A stretch of DNA of 56,183 nucleotides from 66-474 sp051961995 (GCA_051961995.1 JBQCCR010000084.1:1-56183); one strand, 5' to 3'; shown: positions 26,564-35,688, counted from the first letter of the stretch. Numbers and translations are program-made. The notes: generated by a model not told the origin, from the letters alone.

Positions 26564-29314
26564 CTACGCCCGCTTCGGCGGCACCAGCTTCAACTTGCTG
26601 CCGGCGGGTTGCTGCTTGGGCCGCAGCATGCGTTCGATCGCGGCCGCCGGCAGCGGATAGGAATACAGGTAACCCTGTCCTTCCACGCAGCCGGCGCGCA
26701 GCAGGAATTCGTGTTGCGCCTCGGTCTCGATGCCTTCGGCGATCGGAACCAGACCGAGCGTCTTCGCCATCGCCAGCATCGCCTCGGTGATCGCCGCGTC
26801 ATTCGCGTTTTCGGGCAGGCCGGTCACGAACGAGCGATCAATTTTCATGTAGGCCACGGCCGGCAGCTTGAGATAGGCCATGGATGAGTAGCCGGTGCCG
26901 AAGTCATCAATCGCGACGGCGATGCCGAGCGCGTGCAGTGCCTGCATGGTGCGCTCGGTATCTTCGCCCAACTTCAGCATTGCGCCTTCGGTGATCTCCA
27001 GCAGGATGCGCTGCGGCGCCACGCCGTGCGATTGCAGGGTATGGCGGATGCTCTCGACGAACGCGGCATGCCCGAACCAGCGCGCCGACACGTTCAGCGC
27101 CACCCGGATCTGCGGCATGCCGGACTGGTCCCACGCCGCCAATTGCGCGCACACCGCGCGCATCACCCATTCGTCAATGCGATGGATCAGGCCCAGGCTT
27201 TCCGCAACCGGAATGAATTCCTGCGGCATCACCTCGCCACGCTCGGGATGCTGCCAGCGAAGCAGCGCTTCGGCCGCGACGATCCGCCCGCTGCGCAATT
27301 CCACGCTCGGCTGGTAGACCAGCCGGAACTCGTCGCGCTGCAGGGCCTGCCGCAATTCGGTCGCGAGCAACAGCCGCTTGCGGGTATCGGCGTGCATCAT
27401 CGGCGCGTAGAAACGCCAGGCGTTGCGTTCCTCGCTCTTGGCCGCGTACATCGCCGCGTCGGCATTGGCGATCAGGGTCAAGGCGTCGGCGCCATCCAGC
27501 GGAAAACCGGCGATGCCGATACTGGCGCTCAGCACGATTTCGTAGCCATCCACCAGGAACGGCTCGGACAAAGTCGCGAGCAGGCGATTGGCGAGCGCGG
27601 CGGCATCCTCGCGGAGGATGAGCTGGCGGGCGAGCACGGTAAATTCGTCACCGCCGATGCGCCCGGCGATGTCGCCGTCCGACAACTGCCTGGTGATGCG
27701 TTCGGCCACCTGCCCCAGCAGGCGGTCGCCGATGCCATGGCTGTAGCTGTCGTTGACGAACTTGAACGCATCGAGGTCGATGAACAGCACCGCCGCCGCA
27801 CTGCGCTCGCGCGCGGCTGCCGCAATCGCCTCGGTGCAACGGCGTTCGAATTCGGCGCGGTTCACCAGCCCGGTGAGCGGATCGTGCGTTGCGAGGTGCT
27901 CCAGTCGGCGACGATCGGCCTTGGTGCGGGTGATGTCGCTGAACACCGCCACGTAGTGCTGCACGTTCTGCCCGGCGTCGCGGATCGCACTGATGCTGAG
28001 CTTCTCCGGGTAGCTGCTGCTGTCGGCACGCAGGCTCACCACTTCTCCGGCCCAGGTGTGGCCGCCGGCGATTTCATCCCAGATGGACTGCGGCAGCGGG
28101 CTGCCGTCGGGCATGCTGCGCGCATCGTCCAGTCGGAAGCCAACCAGGCTTTCCGTCGTGAAGCCGGTGATCTGGGTGGCGGCGGCATTGACCGAGATCA
28201 CGTGCCGCTGCGCGTCGGCGATGATCACGCCCTCGGCGATGCTGGCCAGTGCCTCGGAAGCGATGCGCCGTTCGCGTTCGCGCTCGACGCGCTCGGAAAC
28301 GTCGCGCAGGATGGTTTGCCGCACCACCTGCTCGCCCCATACCGCGAGGCTGCTCTGGGTCTCCACCGGGCGCGGCAAACCAAACTCGCCACGCAGCGCA
28401 CCGGTGATCGCGTGACCGTCATGCTGCGCGTTCTGCTCGATGAACAAGGCCGCATACGTTTCGCCGAACAGATCGCGCGGCTCGCGGCCGGTCCAGGCCG
28501 AGGCGGTGCGATTGGCATCCAGCACGCGGCCGCTGCTCTCGTCCACCATCACGATTGCATCCGGCGCGCTGTCGAACAGCAGCCGGTAACGCTCCTCGCT
28601 GCCGCGAATGCGCGCCAGCGTGCGGCGGGCCATCAGCAGCCAGAGGAAGATCGCCAGCACCGCAGCGGACACCACCCCGACGAACAGCACGTGGGCGATC
28701 CAGGTCGCGCCCTTGGCGATCTCCAGCGAGAACCGGTTCGCGCGCGGCTCGATGAAATCGTTCAGTGTATGGATGCGATTGCGCTGACGGGTGATCTCCG
28801 CCTGCGTGATGGAGCCGCTTGCACGGGCGCGCTCCAGTTCGACGGAAATATGCTCGAGCTCGGCGATGCTGCCGTCCACCGAGTGCCACATCCGCAGCGC
28901 CTCGCTGATGTAAGGCGCCCCGGAGAAATACTCGAAGATGAAGATCATGCCCGGAATGGCTTCCGGCATGACACAGCCGCGCTCGAACGCTGCGACCACC
29001 TTCCGTCGGTCGAAATGCCCGGAGGCGATCGCATCGCGCGCCCAGGCATCCGAACTGACGATCACGTAGCTGCGCCTGAACTGCGCCAGCGCCGCCGGGT
29101 GCCCCTCCACCGCATAGGTGTCCAGGGCGATCACGGCCTGCTTTTGCGACTTGGACCAAATACTCTCGCCGTTGAGAAAACCGGCGAGAGTAATCTGGAC
29201 CATAAGCGTCCCCCAGGTCAGCGCCAGGATGTGCACCACCGTGGCCACCAGCCCCCAGGCCAGGGGCATCAGGCGCCGCGACAGGGGACGTTGCAAGCGG
29301 GAGGAGCTGTGCAT
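26564..29314 (-). CDS. Membrane c-di-GMP enzyme with PAS domains, GGDEF and EAL
   Basis: 916 residues. Two membrane helices (about 18-45 and 208-230) bracket a periplasmic region of about 160 residues. Then come two PAS domains: about 240-355 (ERYRLLFDSAPDAIVMVDESSG) and about 365-475 (SEALASIAEGVIIADAQRHV with VFSDITRTKADR). The GGDEF domain keeps RIGGDEFTVLAR near residue 553 and HDPLTGLVNRAEFERR at its start. The EAL domain keeps AEALLRWQHPERG near 681, LNVSARWF, EITEGAML, IDDFGTGYSS and AEGIETEAQ. Both active sites look intact. It is a likely partner or opponent of the degenerate-GGDEF protein it faces; that relationship is inference. Confidence 0.93.
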   Translation of the reverse strand: MHSSSRLQRPLSRRLMPLAWGLVATVVHILALTWGTLMVQITLAGFLNGESIWSKSQKQAVIALDTYAVEGHPAALAQFRRSYVIVSSDAWARDAIASGHFDRRKVVAAFERGCVMPEAIPGMIFIFEYFSGAPYISEALRMWHSVDGSIAELEHISVELERARASGSITQAEITRQRNRIHTLNDFIEPRANRFSLEIAKGATWIAHVLFVGVVSAAVLAIFLWLLMARRTLARIRGSEERYRLLFDSAPDAIVMVDESSGRVLDANRTASAWTGREPRDLFGETYAALFIEQNAQHDGHAITGALRGEFGLPRPVETQSSLAVWGEQVVRQTILRDVSERVERERERRIASEALASIAEGVIIADAQRHVISVNAAATQITGFTTESLVGFRLDDARSMPDGSPLPQSIWDEIAGGHTWAGEVVSLRADSSSYPEKLSISAIRDAGQNVQHYVAVFSDITRTKADRRRLEHLATHDPLTGLVNRAEFERRCTEAIAAAARERSAAAVLFIDLDAFKFVNDSYSHGIGDRLLGQVAERITRQLSDGDIAGRIGGDEFTVLARQLILREDAAALANRLLATLSEPFLVDGYEIVLSASIGIAGFPLDGADALTLIANADAAMYAAKSEERNAWRFYAPMMHADTRKRLLLATELRQALQRDEFRLVYQPSVELRSGRIVAAEALLRWQHPERGEVMPQEFIPVAESLGLIHRIDEWVMRAVCAQLAAWDQSGMPQIRVALNVSARWFGHAAFVESIRHTLQSHGVAPQRILLEITEGAMLKLGEDTERTMQALHALGIAVAIDDFGTGYSSMAYLKLPAVAYMKIDRSFVTGLPENANDAAITEAMLAMAKTLGLVPIAEGIETEAQHEFLLRAGCVEGQGYLYSYPLPAAAIERMLRPKQQPAGSKLKLVPPKRA

Positions 29315-29397
29315 TGCGCTTTTTGAAACTCACACGGTGCAGTGAGGGTCATCCATGCACGTTGCGTACCATACTCACCCGCATTTTGAAACTTTTT

Positions 29398-30183
29398 TCA
29401 GGCCGCGGCAGCCTCGTAGGCCTCCCCCGGCTCCATGATCCGGCCGCCGTTGACGCAGCTTTCCATGCTGATGCACATGCTGGTATAGCTGCGCTTGATG
29501 CACTCGCTGATGTGCGCCACCTCCGCTGCCGAAGGCGAAGTGCCCAGCAGGGTGCAGACGATCTCCAGCGCCTCCCAGGGATGGGTGTCGTCGTAGGCCG
29601 CATGCAATTGCAGCCAACGCAGGCTGGACTTGCGTACGGGCTCGGGGAAGCTTTCGACATAGGTCCGGCTTTCGTAAACGCGCTCGGACCAGTCGCCGGT
29701 CGCTCCTTCGACCGCGTAATTGGTGGCCGCGATGCTGGCCGCCAGCGAGCCGCGGCTGCAGATTTCCTCGCACCAGCGCGCGAGCGTCTGGGCGCCGAAC
29801 GGTGCCGAGCCGTGCAGTACCTGCTCGCGCGACACACCGGCGCCTTCGGCCCAGTTCAGCCAGTACTCGGCATGGTTCTGTTCCACGCGGATGTTGCGCA
29901 CCAGCCAGCGGCGCGCGAGGTTGTCGCCGTCACTGCGCCCGAAGCGGGTTTTCAGCAGGCTCTGCGCCATGTAGGCCGGGAAACGTTCGATCACCGGCCA
30001 GATTCCGGTCATGAAATTGGCCGTCGAATCGGCGTCCAGCGCGCAACTGCGCATCATGTCCCACAACTCATGGTTGACCACCTGCTCTTTTACGACGTTG
30101 CATTCGCCGACCATGTCCTGTGTCCACTGCGGATAGCTGCTCAGTTCAGCCAGCGGGCCGGCAAGTTCGAAACGGGTGTTCAT
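29398..30183 (-). CDS. TenA/PqqC-like heme-oxygenase-fold protein, probable diiron oxygenase
   Basis: 261 residues; GAGGAG lies 7 bases before the ATG. The helical pattern fits the TenA/PqqC/CADD heme-oxygenase-like superfamily. Possible metal ligands of the heme-oxygenase-like diiron (HDO) type are visible: RVEQNHAEYW (Glu and His), YAVEGATGDWSE (Glu) and HAAYDDTHPWEAL (His-x3-Asp-x2-His). The set matches the ligand spacing I know for HDOs rather than thiaminase TenA, which uses a Cys. Substrate is unknown; relatives make PQQ, p-aminobenzoate, N-hydroxylated amino acids or alkenes. It stands alone, with a 605-bp gap upstream to the acylase gene. Confidence 0.75.
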   Translation of the reverse strand: MNTRFELAGPLAELSSYPQWTQDMVGECNVVKEQVVNHELWDMMRSCALDADSTANFMTGIWPVIERFPAYMAQSLLKTRFGRSDGDNLARRWLVRNIRVEQNHAEYWLNWAEGAGVSREQVLHGSAPFGAQTLARWCEEICSRGSLAASIAATNYAVEGATGDWSERVYESRTYVESFPEPVRKSSLRWLQLHAAYDDTHPWEALEIVCTLLGTSPSAAEVAHISECIKRSYTSMCISMESCVNGGRIMEPGEAYEAAAA

Positions 30184-30438
30184 CGAAAATCTCCTCTGTT
30201 TGGGTCGTCTGAAAAACGCGGATAACGGACTCTGGCCATGAATGGCGGCCTCGAACCCGCTTGTTGATTCCCGCGACGGAAGTCGTCGGGATTACTGCTG
30301 CGATGGGCCGGCAGGAAGCGCCGGCCGGTTCCGGCTCCGCAGCGAGGCCGGAAATGGAGAGGGATGAACGATGCAGGCTGGACACCGGGCAAGCGTCCCG
30401 TGGCAATCGCGTTTTGCGCGGAAGCGGCGCGAGGCGCC

Positions 30439-30681
30439 ATGATTGACCGAACCGTACGCCCATGTATGTACGTCGGCAAGCATTCGGCTAGCAACTCGTA
30501 CTGGCCGGCGCGCTATAGCAGCCGCCCGTTCTTTCGCGAACGCGATGCCTGGTCCCGCCGTCATATCGCGCGCACCGCGCCGCCGCAGCCCGCTTCGAGC
30601 TCCGGACACGGCGATCATGGACACGACAAGCCTTCGCGCAAGCAGGATCAGAAAAGCGACAACAACGACAACGGCGATTGA
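30439..30681 (+). CDS. Possible short protein, 80 aa, preceding a strong terminator
   Basis: The frame runs from ATG 30439 (an in-frame ATG at 30364 would give 105 residues) to TGA 30679-30681. The product starts MIDRTVRPCMYVGKHSAS and ends in a polar tail with HGDHGHDK then SDNNDNGD, rich in His and Asp. There is no recognisable family or signal. The stop is 18 bases before a strong rho-independent terminator on the same strand, which suggests something is transcribed here. The remaining gap (30184-30438 and 30736-30788) shows no gene. A small RNA ending at the same terminator is the alternative. Confidence 0.3.
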   Translation: MIDRTVRPCMYVGKHSASNSYWPARYSSRPFFRERDAWSRRHIARTAPPQPASSSGHGDHGHDKPSRKQDQKSDNNDNGD

Positions 30682-30699
30682 TGCGCACTGGAATCCCCC

Positions 30700-30735
30700 G
30701 GGCCGCGCGGAAATTCCGCGCGGCCCGATTTTTTT
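30700..30735 (+). terminator. Rho-independent terminator
   Basis: A 12-bp perfect stem, GGGCCGCGCGGA with TCCGCGCGGCCC, and a three-base AAT loop, followed by GATTTTTTT. This is the clearest intrinsic terminator in the window. It reads on the + strand just after the possible short ORF ending at 30681 and before the acylase gene at 30789. It therefore terminates an upstream transcript, not the acylase. Confidence 0.85.
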
Positions 30736-30788
30736 GCCCGTCGCAATCCTGTTAGTGTTGCGGGATATCTGCATGGGGAGCGAAGCCG

Positions 30789-33053
30789 ATGCGCATGCCT
30801 GTCGTGGTCAATCTGTCCCGGATCATGCGCCCGTTCCGGCGCGGCCTTCGCTCGGTATTGCTGTTGCAAATCGCCGCGCTGTTCGCAGTGTGTTTCGCTA
30901 CTGTCGCGCAAGCCGAGACGGAGCACACGCGCCTGCAGCACGAAGCGCAGAATGTGACGATCGTCCGCGACGACTGGGGCATCGCGCACGTTCACGGCCG
31001 CACCGACGCGGACGCGGTGTTCGGAATGATCTACGCGCAGTGCGAGGACGACTTCAACCGCGTCGAGACGAATTACCTCACCGCGCTCGGCTGGACCGCG
31101 CAGGCCGAAGGCGAAAAGGCGATCTGGAACGATCTGCGCTACCAGCTTTTCATCGATCCAGTCGTGCTGAAACAGGACTACGCGAAGAGCCCCGCCTGGC
31201 TCAAGAAGCTGATGAACGCGTGGGCCGACGGGATGAACTGGTACCTCGCCACGCATCCCGACGTGCATCCGAAGGTGATCAAGCACTACGAGCCGTGGAT
31301 GGCGCTGAGTTTCACCGAAGGCAGCATCGGTGGCGACATCGAGCGCGTGGATCTGTCGGACCTCGCGAAGTTCTACGGCGCCGATCCGGCGGCCACGATC
31401 GCGCTGGCGCAACGCACGCCGCCGACCTGGGTGGATCCCACCGGCTCCAACGGCATCGCGATCGCGCCGAAGCTCACCGCCGACGGCCACGCGCTGCTGC
31501 TGATCAATCCGCACGTCACCTTCAACTTCCGCAGCGAATCGCAGATGACGAGCGACGAAGGGCTCGATGCGTATGGCGCCTCGACCTGGGGCCAGTTCTT
31601 CATCTACCAGGGTTTCAACCAGCACATCGGCTGGATGCACACGTCCACCGGCGTGGACGCGGTGGACGAATTCGCCGAGACCATCCGCAAGCATGGCAGC
31701 GGCTACGAATACCGATTCGGCAATCAATGGCTGCCGGTGAAAGCGCGCGAAATCACGATTCCCTATCGCGCCGACGACGGTTCGATGAAGACGCGCACCT
31801 TCACCGCCTACTTCACCCAGCATGGTCCGATCGTCGCGACGAAAAACGGCAAGTGGATCGCCGAGGCGCTGATGAACCGGCCGATTCCCGCGCTGGAACA
31901 AAGCTGGCTGCGCACCAAGGCGAGCGACCTCGCCAGCTACATGAAAGTCGCGGATCTCAAAGCCAACTCGTCCAACAACACGCTGTTCGCCGACGACAAG
32001 GGCGAGATCGCATTCCTGGCGCCGCAGTTCATCCCGAAGCGCGACAACGCCTTCGACTACCTGAAGCCCGTTGACGGCAGCAATCCCGTCACGGCATGGC
32101 AGGGCATGACACCCATCAAGGACATGCCCAACGTGATCAATCCGACCACCGGCTGGGTGTTCAACACCAACGACTGGCCCTACTCCGCCGCCGGCAAGGA
32201 CAGCCCCAAGCGCGCGGACTTCCCGCAGTACATGGATTCCTTCGGCGAGAACGCGCGCGGCATCCATGCCACGCAAATGCTGACCGCCGCCGGCGGTTTC
32301 ACCCAGGCCAAGCTGATCACCGATGCGTTCGATTCGTACCTGCCCGCCTTCGCGCGGCTGATCCCGATCCTGGCGAAGGATTACGACGGCCTGCCCGCGA
32401 GCGATCCGTTGAAGTCGAAACTGGCCGGACCGATCGCGGTGCTGCGCACCTGGGACGACCGCTGGGGCATCGCCTCGATCCCGACCACGCTGGCGGTGTC
32501 GTGGGGCGACACGCTGTGGAACGAGGTTGCGGACAAGGCGGAAGCCAGCGGCCTCGATGCGCACACCACCGATCAGCGCGAGATCGATTACATCGCGGAA
32601 AAGGCCGATGCGAAAACGCGCCTGGCCGCGCTGGCGAAGGTCGTGGATCGCCTGCAGAAGAATTTCGGTTACTGGGGCGTGCCGTGGGGCGAAATCAATC
32701 GCTATCAACGCACGGACGATTCCATCCATCCGCATTTCGATGACAGCAAGCCGAGCATCGCAGTGCCGTTCACCTCGTCGCGCTGGGGCTCGCTCGCCGC
32801 CTCCAACACGCACCTGTGGCCCGACACCGAAAAATATTACGGTCGCAGCGGCAACAGCTTCGTCGCGGCGATCGAGTTCGGCCCCAAGGTCAGCGCGCGC
32901 GCGATCCACGTCGGTGGGCAGAGCGGCGACCCGAAGTCACCGCACTTCACCGACCAGCAACCCCGCTGGGCCAGCGGCGACTTGCGTACCGTGTATTTCT
33001 GGCCGGAGCAGTTGAAAGGGCACACCGAGAAGACCTATCACCCGGGGATGTAG
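30789..33053 (+). CDS. Penicillin acylase family (S45) N-terminal nucleophile hydrolase
   Basis: 754 residues; GGGGAG lies about 8 bases before the ATG. A signal peptide ends around residue 42 (VAQA). The mature part opens with NVTIVRDDWGIAHVHGRTDADAVFGMIYAQCEDDF, the alpha-subunit pattern. The self-cleaved nucleophile Ser lies in DPTGSNGIAIAP near residue 220, followed by HALLLINPHVTF. These enzymes are made as precursors and cut into two chains in the periplasm; relatives hydrolyse penicillins, acyl-homoserine lactones or cephalosporins, and the substrate here is unknown. The TAG stop is part of an REP element. Confidence 0.93.
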   Translation: MRMPVVVNLSRIMRPFRRGLRSVLLLQIAALFAVCFATVAQAETEHTRLQHEAQNVTIVRDDWGIAHVHGRTDADAVFGMIYAQCEDDFNRVETNYLTALGWTAQAEGEKAIWNDLRYQLFIDPVVLKQDYAKSPAWLKKLMNAWADGMNWYLATHPDVHPKVIKHYEPWMALSFTEGSIGGDIERVDLSDLAKFYGADPAATIALAQRTPPTWVDPTGSNGIAIAPKLTADGHALLLINPHVTFNFRSESQMTSDEGLDAYGASTWGQFFIYQGFNQHIGWMHTSTGVDAVDEFAETIRKHGSGYEYRFGNQWLPVKAREITIPYRADDGSMKTRTFTAYFTQHGPIVATKNGKWIAEALMNRPIPALEQSWLRTKASDLASYMKVADLKANSSNNTLFADDKGEIAFLAPQFIPKRDNAFDYLKPVDGSNPVTAWQGMTPIKDMPNVINPTTGWVFNTNDWPYSAAGKDSPKRADFPQYMDSFGENARGIHATQMLTAAGGFTQAKLITDAFDSYLPAFARLIPILAKDYDGLPASDPLKSKLAGPIAVLRTWDDRWGIASIPTTLAVSWGDTLWNEVADKAEASGLDAHTTDQREIDYIAEKADAKTRLAALAKVVDRLQKNFGYWGVPWGEINRYQRTDDSIHPHFDDSKPSIAVPFTSSRWGSLAASNTHLWPDTEKYYGRSGNSFVAAIEFGPKVSARAIHVGGQSGDPKSPHFTDQQPRWASGDLRTVYFWPEQLKGHTEKTYHPGM

Positions 33054-33071
33054 GGTGGGTCTTCATCCGCC
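33050..33071 (+). repeat. REP element A, overlapping the acylase stop
   Basis: GTAGGGTGGGTCTTCATCC followed by GCC matches the REP consensus with two stem changes. The GTAG head (33050-33053) supplies the TAG stop of the acylase gene. On the other strand the same element holds the TGA stop of the transposase at 33063-33065. Confidence 0.8.
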
Positions 33072-33587
33072 GGCTTCGGAGCGTAGGGCGGGTCTTGACC
33101 CGCCATCCGGCCCCACTCGATTGCACGCCATGTATCGGTGAATCGTCGAATACGGCCATTCCCTGGTGTCGCTCACGTATCCGTGCTTGACTGGATTGAA
33201 GTGGACGTACTCGATGTGGGCCAGGAGATCGCGTTCGTCGCGGATGCAGTGCTCCCAGAATCGCCGTTGCCAAATACCCCGCTCACTCCGATTCGCGCGG
33301 CGTGAAGCAGACCCGGCGATCATCAACGAGCGCGAAAACAACGATTTGATGTGCCGCCATCGGGTTGCGTAATCGGCATCGCCCTCCGGCAGCCGCCAAA
33401 CGCAATGCAGGTGATCGGGCAGAACCACCGCAGCGAGAATTTCGAACGGCCGCTCGGCACGCGCCACACGAAACGCACTGTGCAGATTCGCAATGTGGTC
33501 CACAAGCAGCATTCGATCCCGCTGCTGCAAATTCACCGTGAAGAAATACGTTCCGCCCGGAACCCACACGCGTCGGTAATTGGACAT
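33063..33587 (-). CDS. REP-associated tyrosine transposase (RAYT, IS200-like)
   Basis: RAYTs are Y1 HUH-type nucleases thought to move REP hairpins. The start MSNYRRVWVPGGTYFFTVN at 33587 is the normal N-terminus; a TTG at 33629 would lengthen it. The HUH motif is DHLHCVWRLPEGD, the catalytic Tyr lies in IEYVHFNPVKHGYV, and the intervening KSLFSR and IWQRRFWEHCIRDERDL are family marks. The C-terminal residues GGSRPALR are encoded by REP B, and the stop lies in REP A. A further REP (C) lies upstream in inverted orientation, so this is a complete REP-transposase-REP unit. It looks intact. Confidence 0.93.
   Translation of the reverse strand: MSNYRRVWVPGGTYFFTVNLQQRDRMLLVDHIANLHSAFRVARAERPFEILAAVVLPDHLHCVWRLPEGDADYATRWRHIKSLFSRSLMIAGSASRRANRSERGIWQRRFWEHCIRDERDLLAHIEYVHFNPVKHGYVSDTREWPYSTIHRYMACNRVGPDGGSRPALRSEAGG
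33083..33104 (+). repeat. REP element B
   Basis: GTAG followed by GGCGGGTC, TT and GACCCGCC: a perfect 8-bp inverted repeat with the GTAG head typical of transposase-recognised REPs. It is read antisense as the C-terminal part of the transposase. Confidence 0.9.
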
Positions 33588-33677
33588 GGTCGCAGCATGG
33601 CGATCAGCTCGCCGGAGCGCAGTCGCCAAATGACGTCGGAGTGCGTCAGAAAAATCCGATAGGCGAATCGAGACCGC

Positions 33678-33699
33678 GGCGGGTCAAGACCCGCCCTAC
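33678..33699 (-). repeat. REP element C, inverted
   Basis: The exact reverse complement of element B (GGCGGGTC, AA, GACCCGCC, CTAC). It lies 90 bp upstream of the transposase start, so the transposase is bracketed by REPs in opposite orientation. Confidence 0.9.
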
Positions 33700-33708
33700 G
33701 AAGGCGTC

Positions 33709-34764
33709 TCACCACGCGCGCTCATACTGTTCCGGCGCGCGGATGGATTCTCCAAGTTCCTTCGCGGCGCGGCGCGGGAAATAAGGATCGCGCAGGAATT
33801 CGCGCGCCATCTCGATCACGTCCGCGGCGCCGCGCTGCAGGATTTCTTCGGCCTGTTTCGGCTCCGTGATCAACCCGACCGTCGAAGTGGGAATGCCGGC
33901 TTCGCGACGGATGCGCGCGGCGAACGGCACCTGGAATCCGGGGCCGACCGGAATCTTCGGATGCGCCACGGTACCGCCGGACGAGCAATCGATCACGTCC
34001 ACGCCGTCGGCGCGCAACAGGCGCGCGAGTTGCACGCATTCGCCGATGTCCCATCCGCCTTCCGCCCAGTCGGTCGCGGACAGCCGCACCCACAACGGCA
34101 TCGGCGCGGGCCAGTTCTCGCGTACCGCAGCAATGATCTCGCGCAGCAGGCGCGCGCGATTTTCCAGCGAACCGCCGTATTGATCGGTGCGCGTATTCGA
34201 AAGCGGCGAGAGGAACTGATGGATCAGGTATCCGTGCGCCCCATGGATTTCGATCACTTCGAACCCCGCTTCGCGCGCGCGCTGCGCGGCGGCGCGAAAG
34301 TCATCAATGACCTTGCGTATTCCAGCAGCATCCAATGCAACCGGAACCGGATGGCCTTCATCGAAAGGAATCGCGCTCGGCGCAACCGGCGTCCAACCGC
34401 CGTGCCCGGCATCCAGCGGATCACCGCCGCGCCACGGTGCATCGGTACTGGCCTTGCGCCCGGCGTGCGCGAGCTGGATGCCCGCCGCCGCACCCTGTCC
34501 GCGGATGAAGCGTGCGATGCGCGACCACGCGGCGACCTGGCGCTCGTTCCAGATGCCGGTGTCCTCCGGTGAAATGCGCCCTTCTGGCGAGACCGCGGTC
34601 GCCTCGGTGAACACCAGGCCCGCGCCGCCGACCGCACGACTGCCCAGATGCACCAGGTGCCAGTCGGTCGGCACGCCGCCGGGCGAGGAATACTGGCACA
34701 TCGGCGACACCACGATGCGATTGCGCAGCTTCAACGTGCCCAGCGTAACTGGTTCCAGCAGCAT
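33709..34764 (-). CDS. NADH:flavin oxidoreductase, Old Yellow Enzyme, YqjM-like
   Basis: 351 residues starting MLLEPVTLGTLKLRNR at 34764, with GAGG about 9 bases upstream; an upstream ATG at 34866 would overlap the neighbouring gene. The FMN TIM barrel has VVSPMCQYSSPGG, where the Cys marks the thermophilic-like/YqjM class, then QLAHAGRKAS, the substrate pair in EIHGAHGYLIHQFLSPLSNTRTDQYGGS, and the phosphate-binding VGLITEP with MAREFLRDP near the C-terminus. Members reduce activated alkenes with NAD(P)H in the cytosol; the natural substrate is usually unknown. It reads with the GNAT gene, 98 bp downstream of its stop. Confidence 0.94.
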   Translation of the reverse strand: MLLEPVTLGTLKLRNRIVVSPMCQYSSPGGVPTDWHLVHLGSRAVGGAGLVFTEATAVSPEGRISPEDTGIWNERQVAAWSRIARFIRGQGAAAGIQLAHAGRKASTDAPWRGGDPLDAGHGGWTPVAPSAIPFDEGHPVPVALDAAGIRKVIDDFRAAAQRAREAGFEVIEIHGAHGYLIHQFLSPLSNTRTDQYGGSLENRARLLREIIAAVRENWPAPMPLWVRLSATDWAEGGWDIGECVQLARLLRADGVDVIDCSSGGTVAHPKIPVGPGFQVPFAARIRREAGIPTSTVGLITEPKQAEEILQRGAADVIEMAREFLRDPYFPRRAAKELGESIRAPEQYERAW

Positions 34765-34862
34765 CGAACGGACCTCGGCGTGGGATCGGAAGCCAGGGAC
34801 ATGAGGAATACCGCGCGCGAATTCAATGACGCGCGACGATGTCGTGCAGACTTGCGAAAGGC

Positions 34863-35558
34863 TCACGCACGCGTCAGCGCCCAGAACGGAATATCCCGCC
34901 TCAGCCTGTAGCCCATCCGCTCGTACAGCGATTTCGCGTGCGGGTTTTCGTAACTGACATGCAGGAACGGCGTACGCCCCTGCGCCAGCGTGTCGTTGGT
35001 GAGGAACGCGGTGAGGCGCCGCGCATAGCCGCGGCCGGTGAAATCCGGATGCGTGCAGATCGCGCTCATCTCGGTGTGCGTGTCGGTGCCGAGGCGCTCG
35101 CCGATCATCGCGGCGAGCCGCACTTTCCCATTCGCGTCCGGAACGTAGATGCCGAAGTAGCGACCCAGCTCCATCGTGCGCGGACGGAAGTAATGCGGGT
35201 AAACGAGCGCCACCAGTGCCAGCACGTCGGCGCGATGGCTTTCATCCAAGGCAATGATCTCGGGACCGTCCGGCACATCCAGCGGTTCGTCGCGGATCAT
35301 CTGCGCCAGTGGACGGAAGGTCTCCAGCTTCCACGCGTCCGACAATTGCGGCAGCACGCCCAGCAGCAGCACGGTTTCATCTGCCGCGAGCAGCGGCGCG
35401 ATCGCATCGTCCGCATCCACGTCCGCATTCGCCACGCCCAGGAAGGGAGCGAACTGGGGCGGATAGCGCGCGGCATCGTCGCCGGACCGAATGGCACGTT
35501 CGCGATGGATGCTGCGTAATGAAGACCAGAACGGATTGCCGAGCGCCGAAGTGTCCAT
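34863..35558 (-). CDS. GNAT family N-acetyltransferase (FR47-like)
   Basis: 231 residues. The C-terminal 100 residues form a GNAT domain: GVLPQLSDAW-type scaffold, then HTEMSAICTHPDFTGRGYARRLTAFLTND with the acetyl-CoA-binding GRGYARR, and a closing FLHVSYENPHAKSLYERMGYRLRRDI. The N-terminal 115 residues are a degenerate GNAT-like half, the arrangement known from FR47-type proteins. Substrate unknown. No good ribosome site precedes the ATG at 35558. It shares its strand with the OYE gene and is divergent from the M19 operon. Confidence 0.9.
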   Translation of the reverse strand: MDTSALGNPFWSSLRSIHRERAIRSGDDAARYPPQFAPFLGVANADVDADDAIAPLLAADETVLLLGVLPQLSDAWKLETFRPLAQMIRDEPLDVPDGPEIIALDESHRADVLALVALVYPHYFRPRTMELGRYFGIYVPDANGKVRLAAMIGERLGTDTHTEMSAICTHPDFTGRGYARRLTAFLTNDTLAQGRTPFLHVSYENPHAKSLYERMGYRLRRDIPFWALTRA

Positions 35559-35688
35559 GCCGCGATTTTAGCCCGCAACTCACGGGCCGCCCCACCTCCC
35601 TTCCGGCACCTTCGGGCGTTGCGCCCTTCTGCTAGATTCGACGTCTCGCCGGCACCTCGACGGACCGGCCGGATGCGGGGAAAAAACC

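Noticed and set aside
30443..32074. 543-codon + frame across the acylase 5' half
   Set aside because: Out-of-frame shadow of the acylase gene; the true frame has a signal peptide, catalytic Ser and ribosome site.
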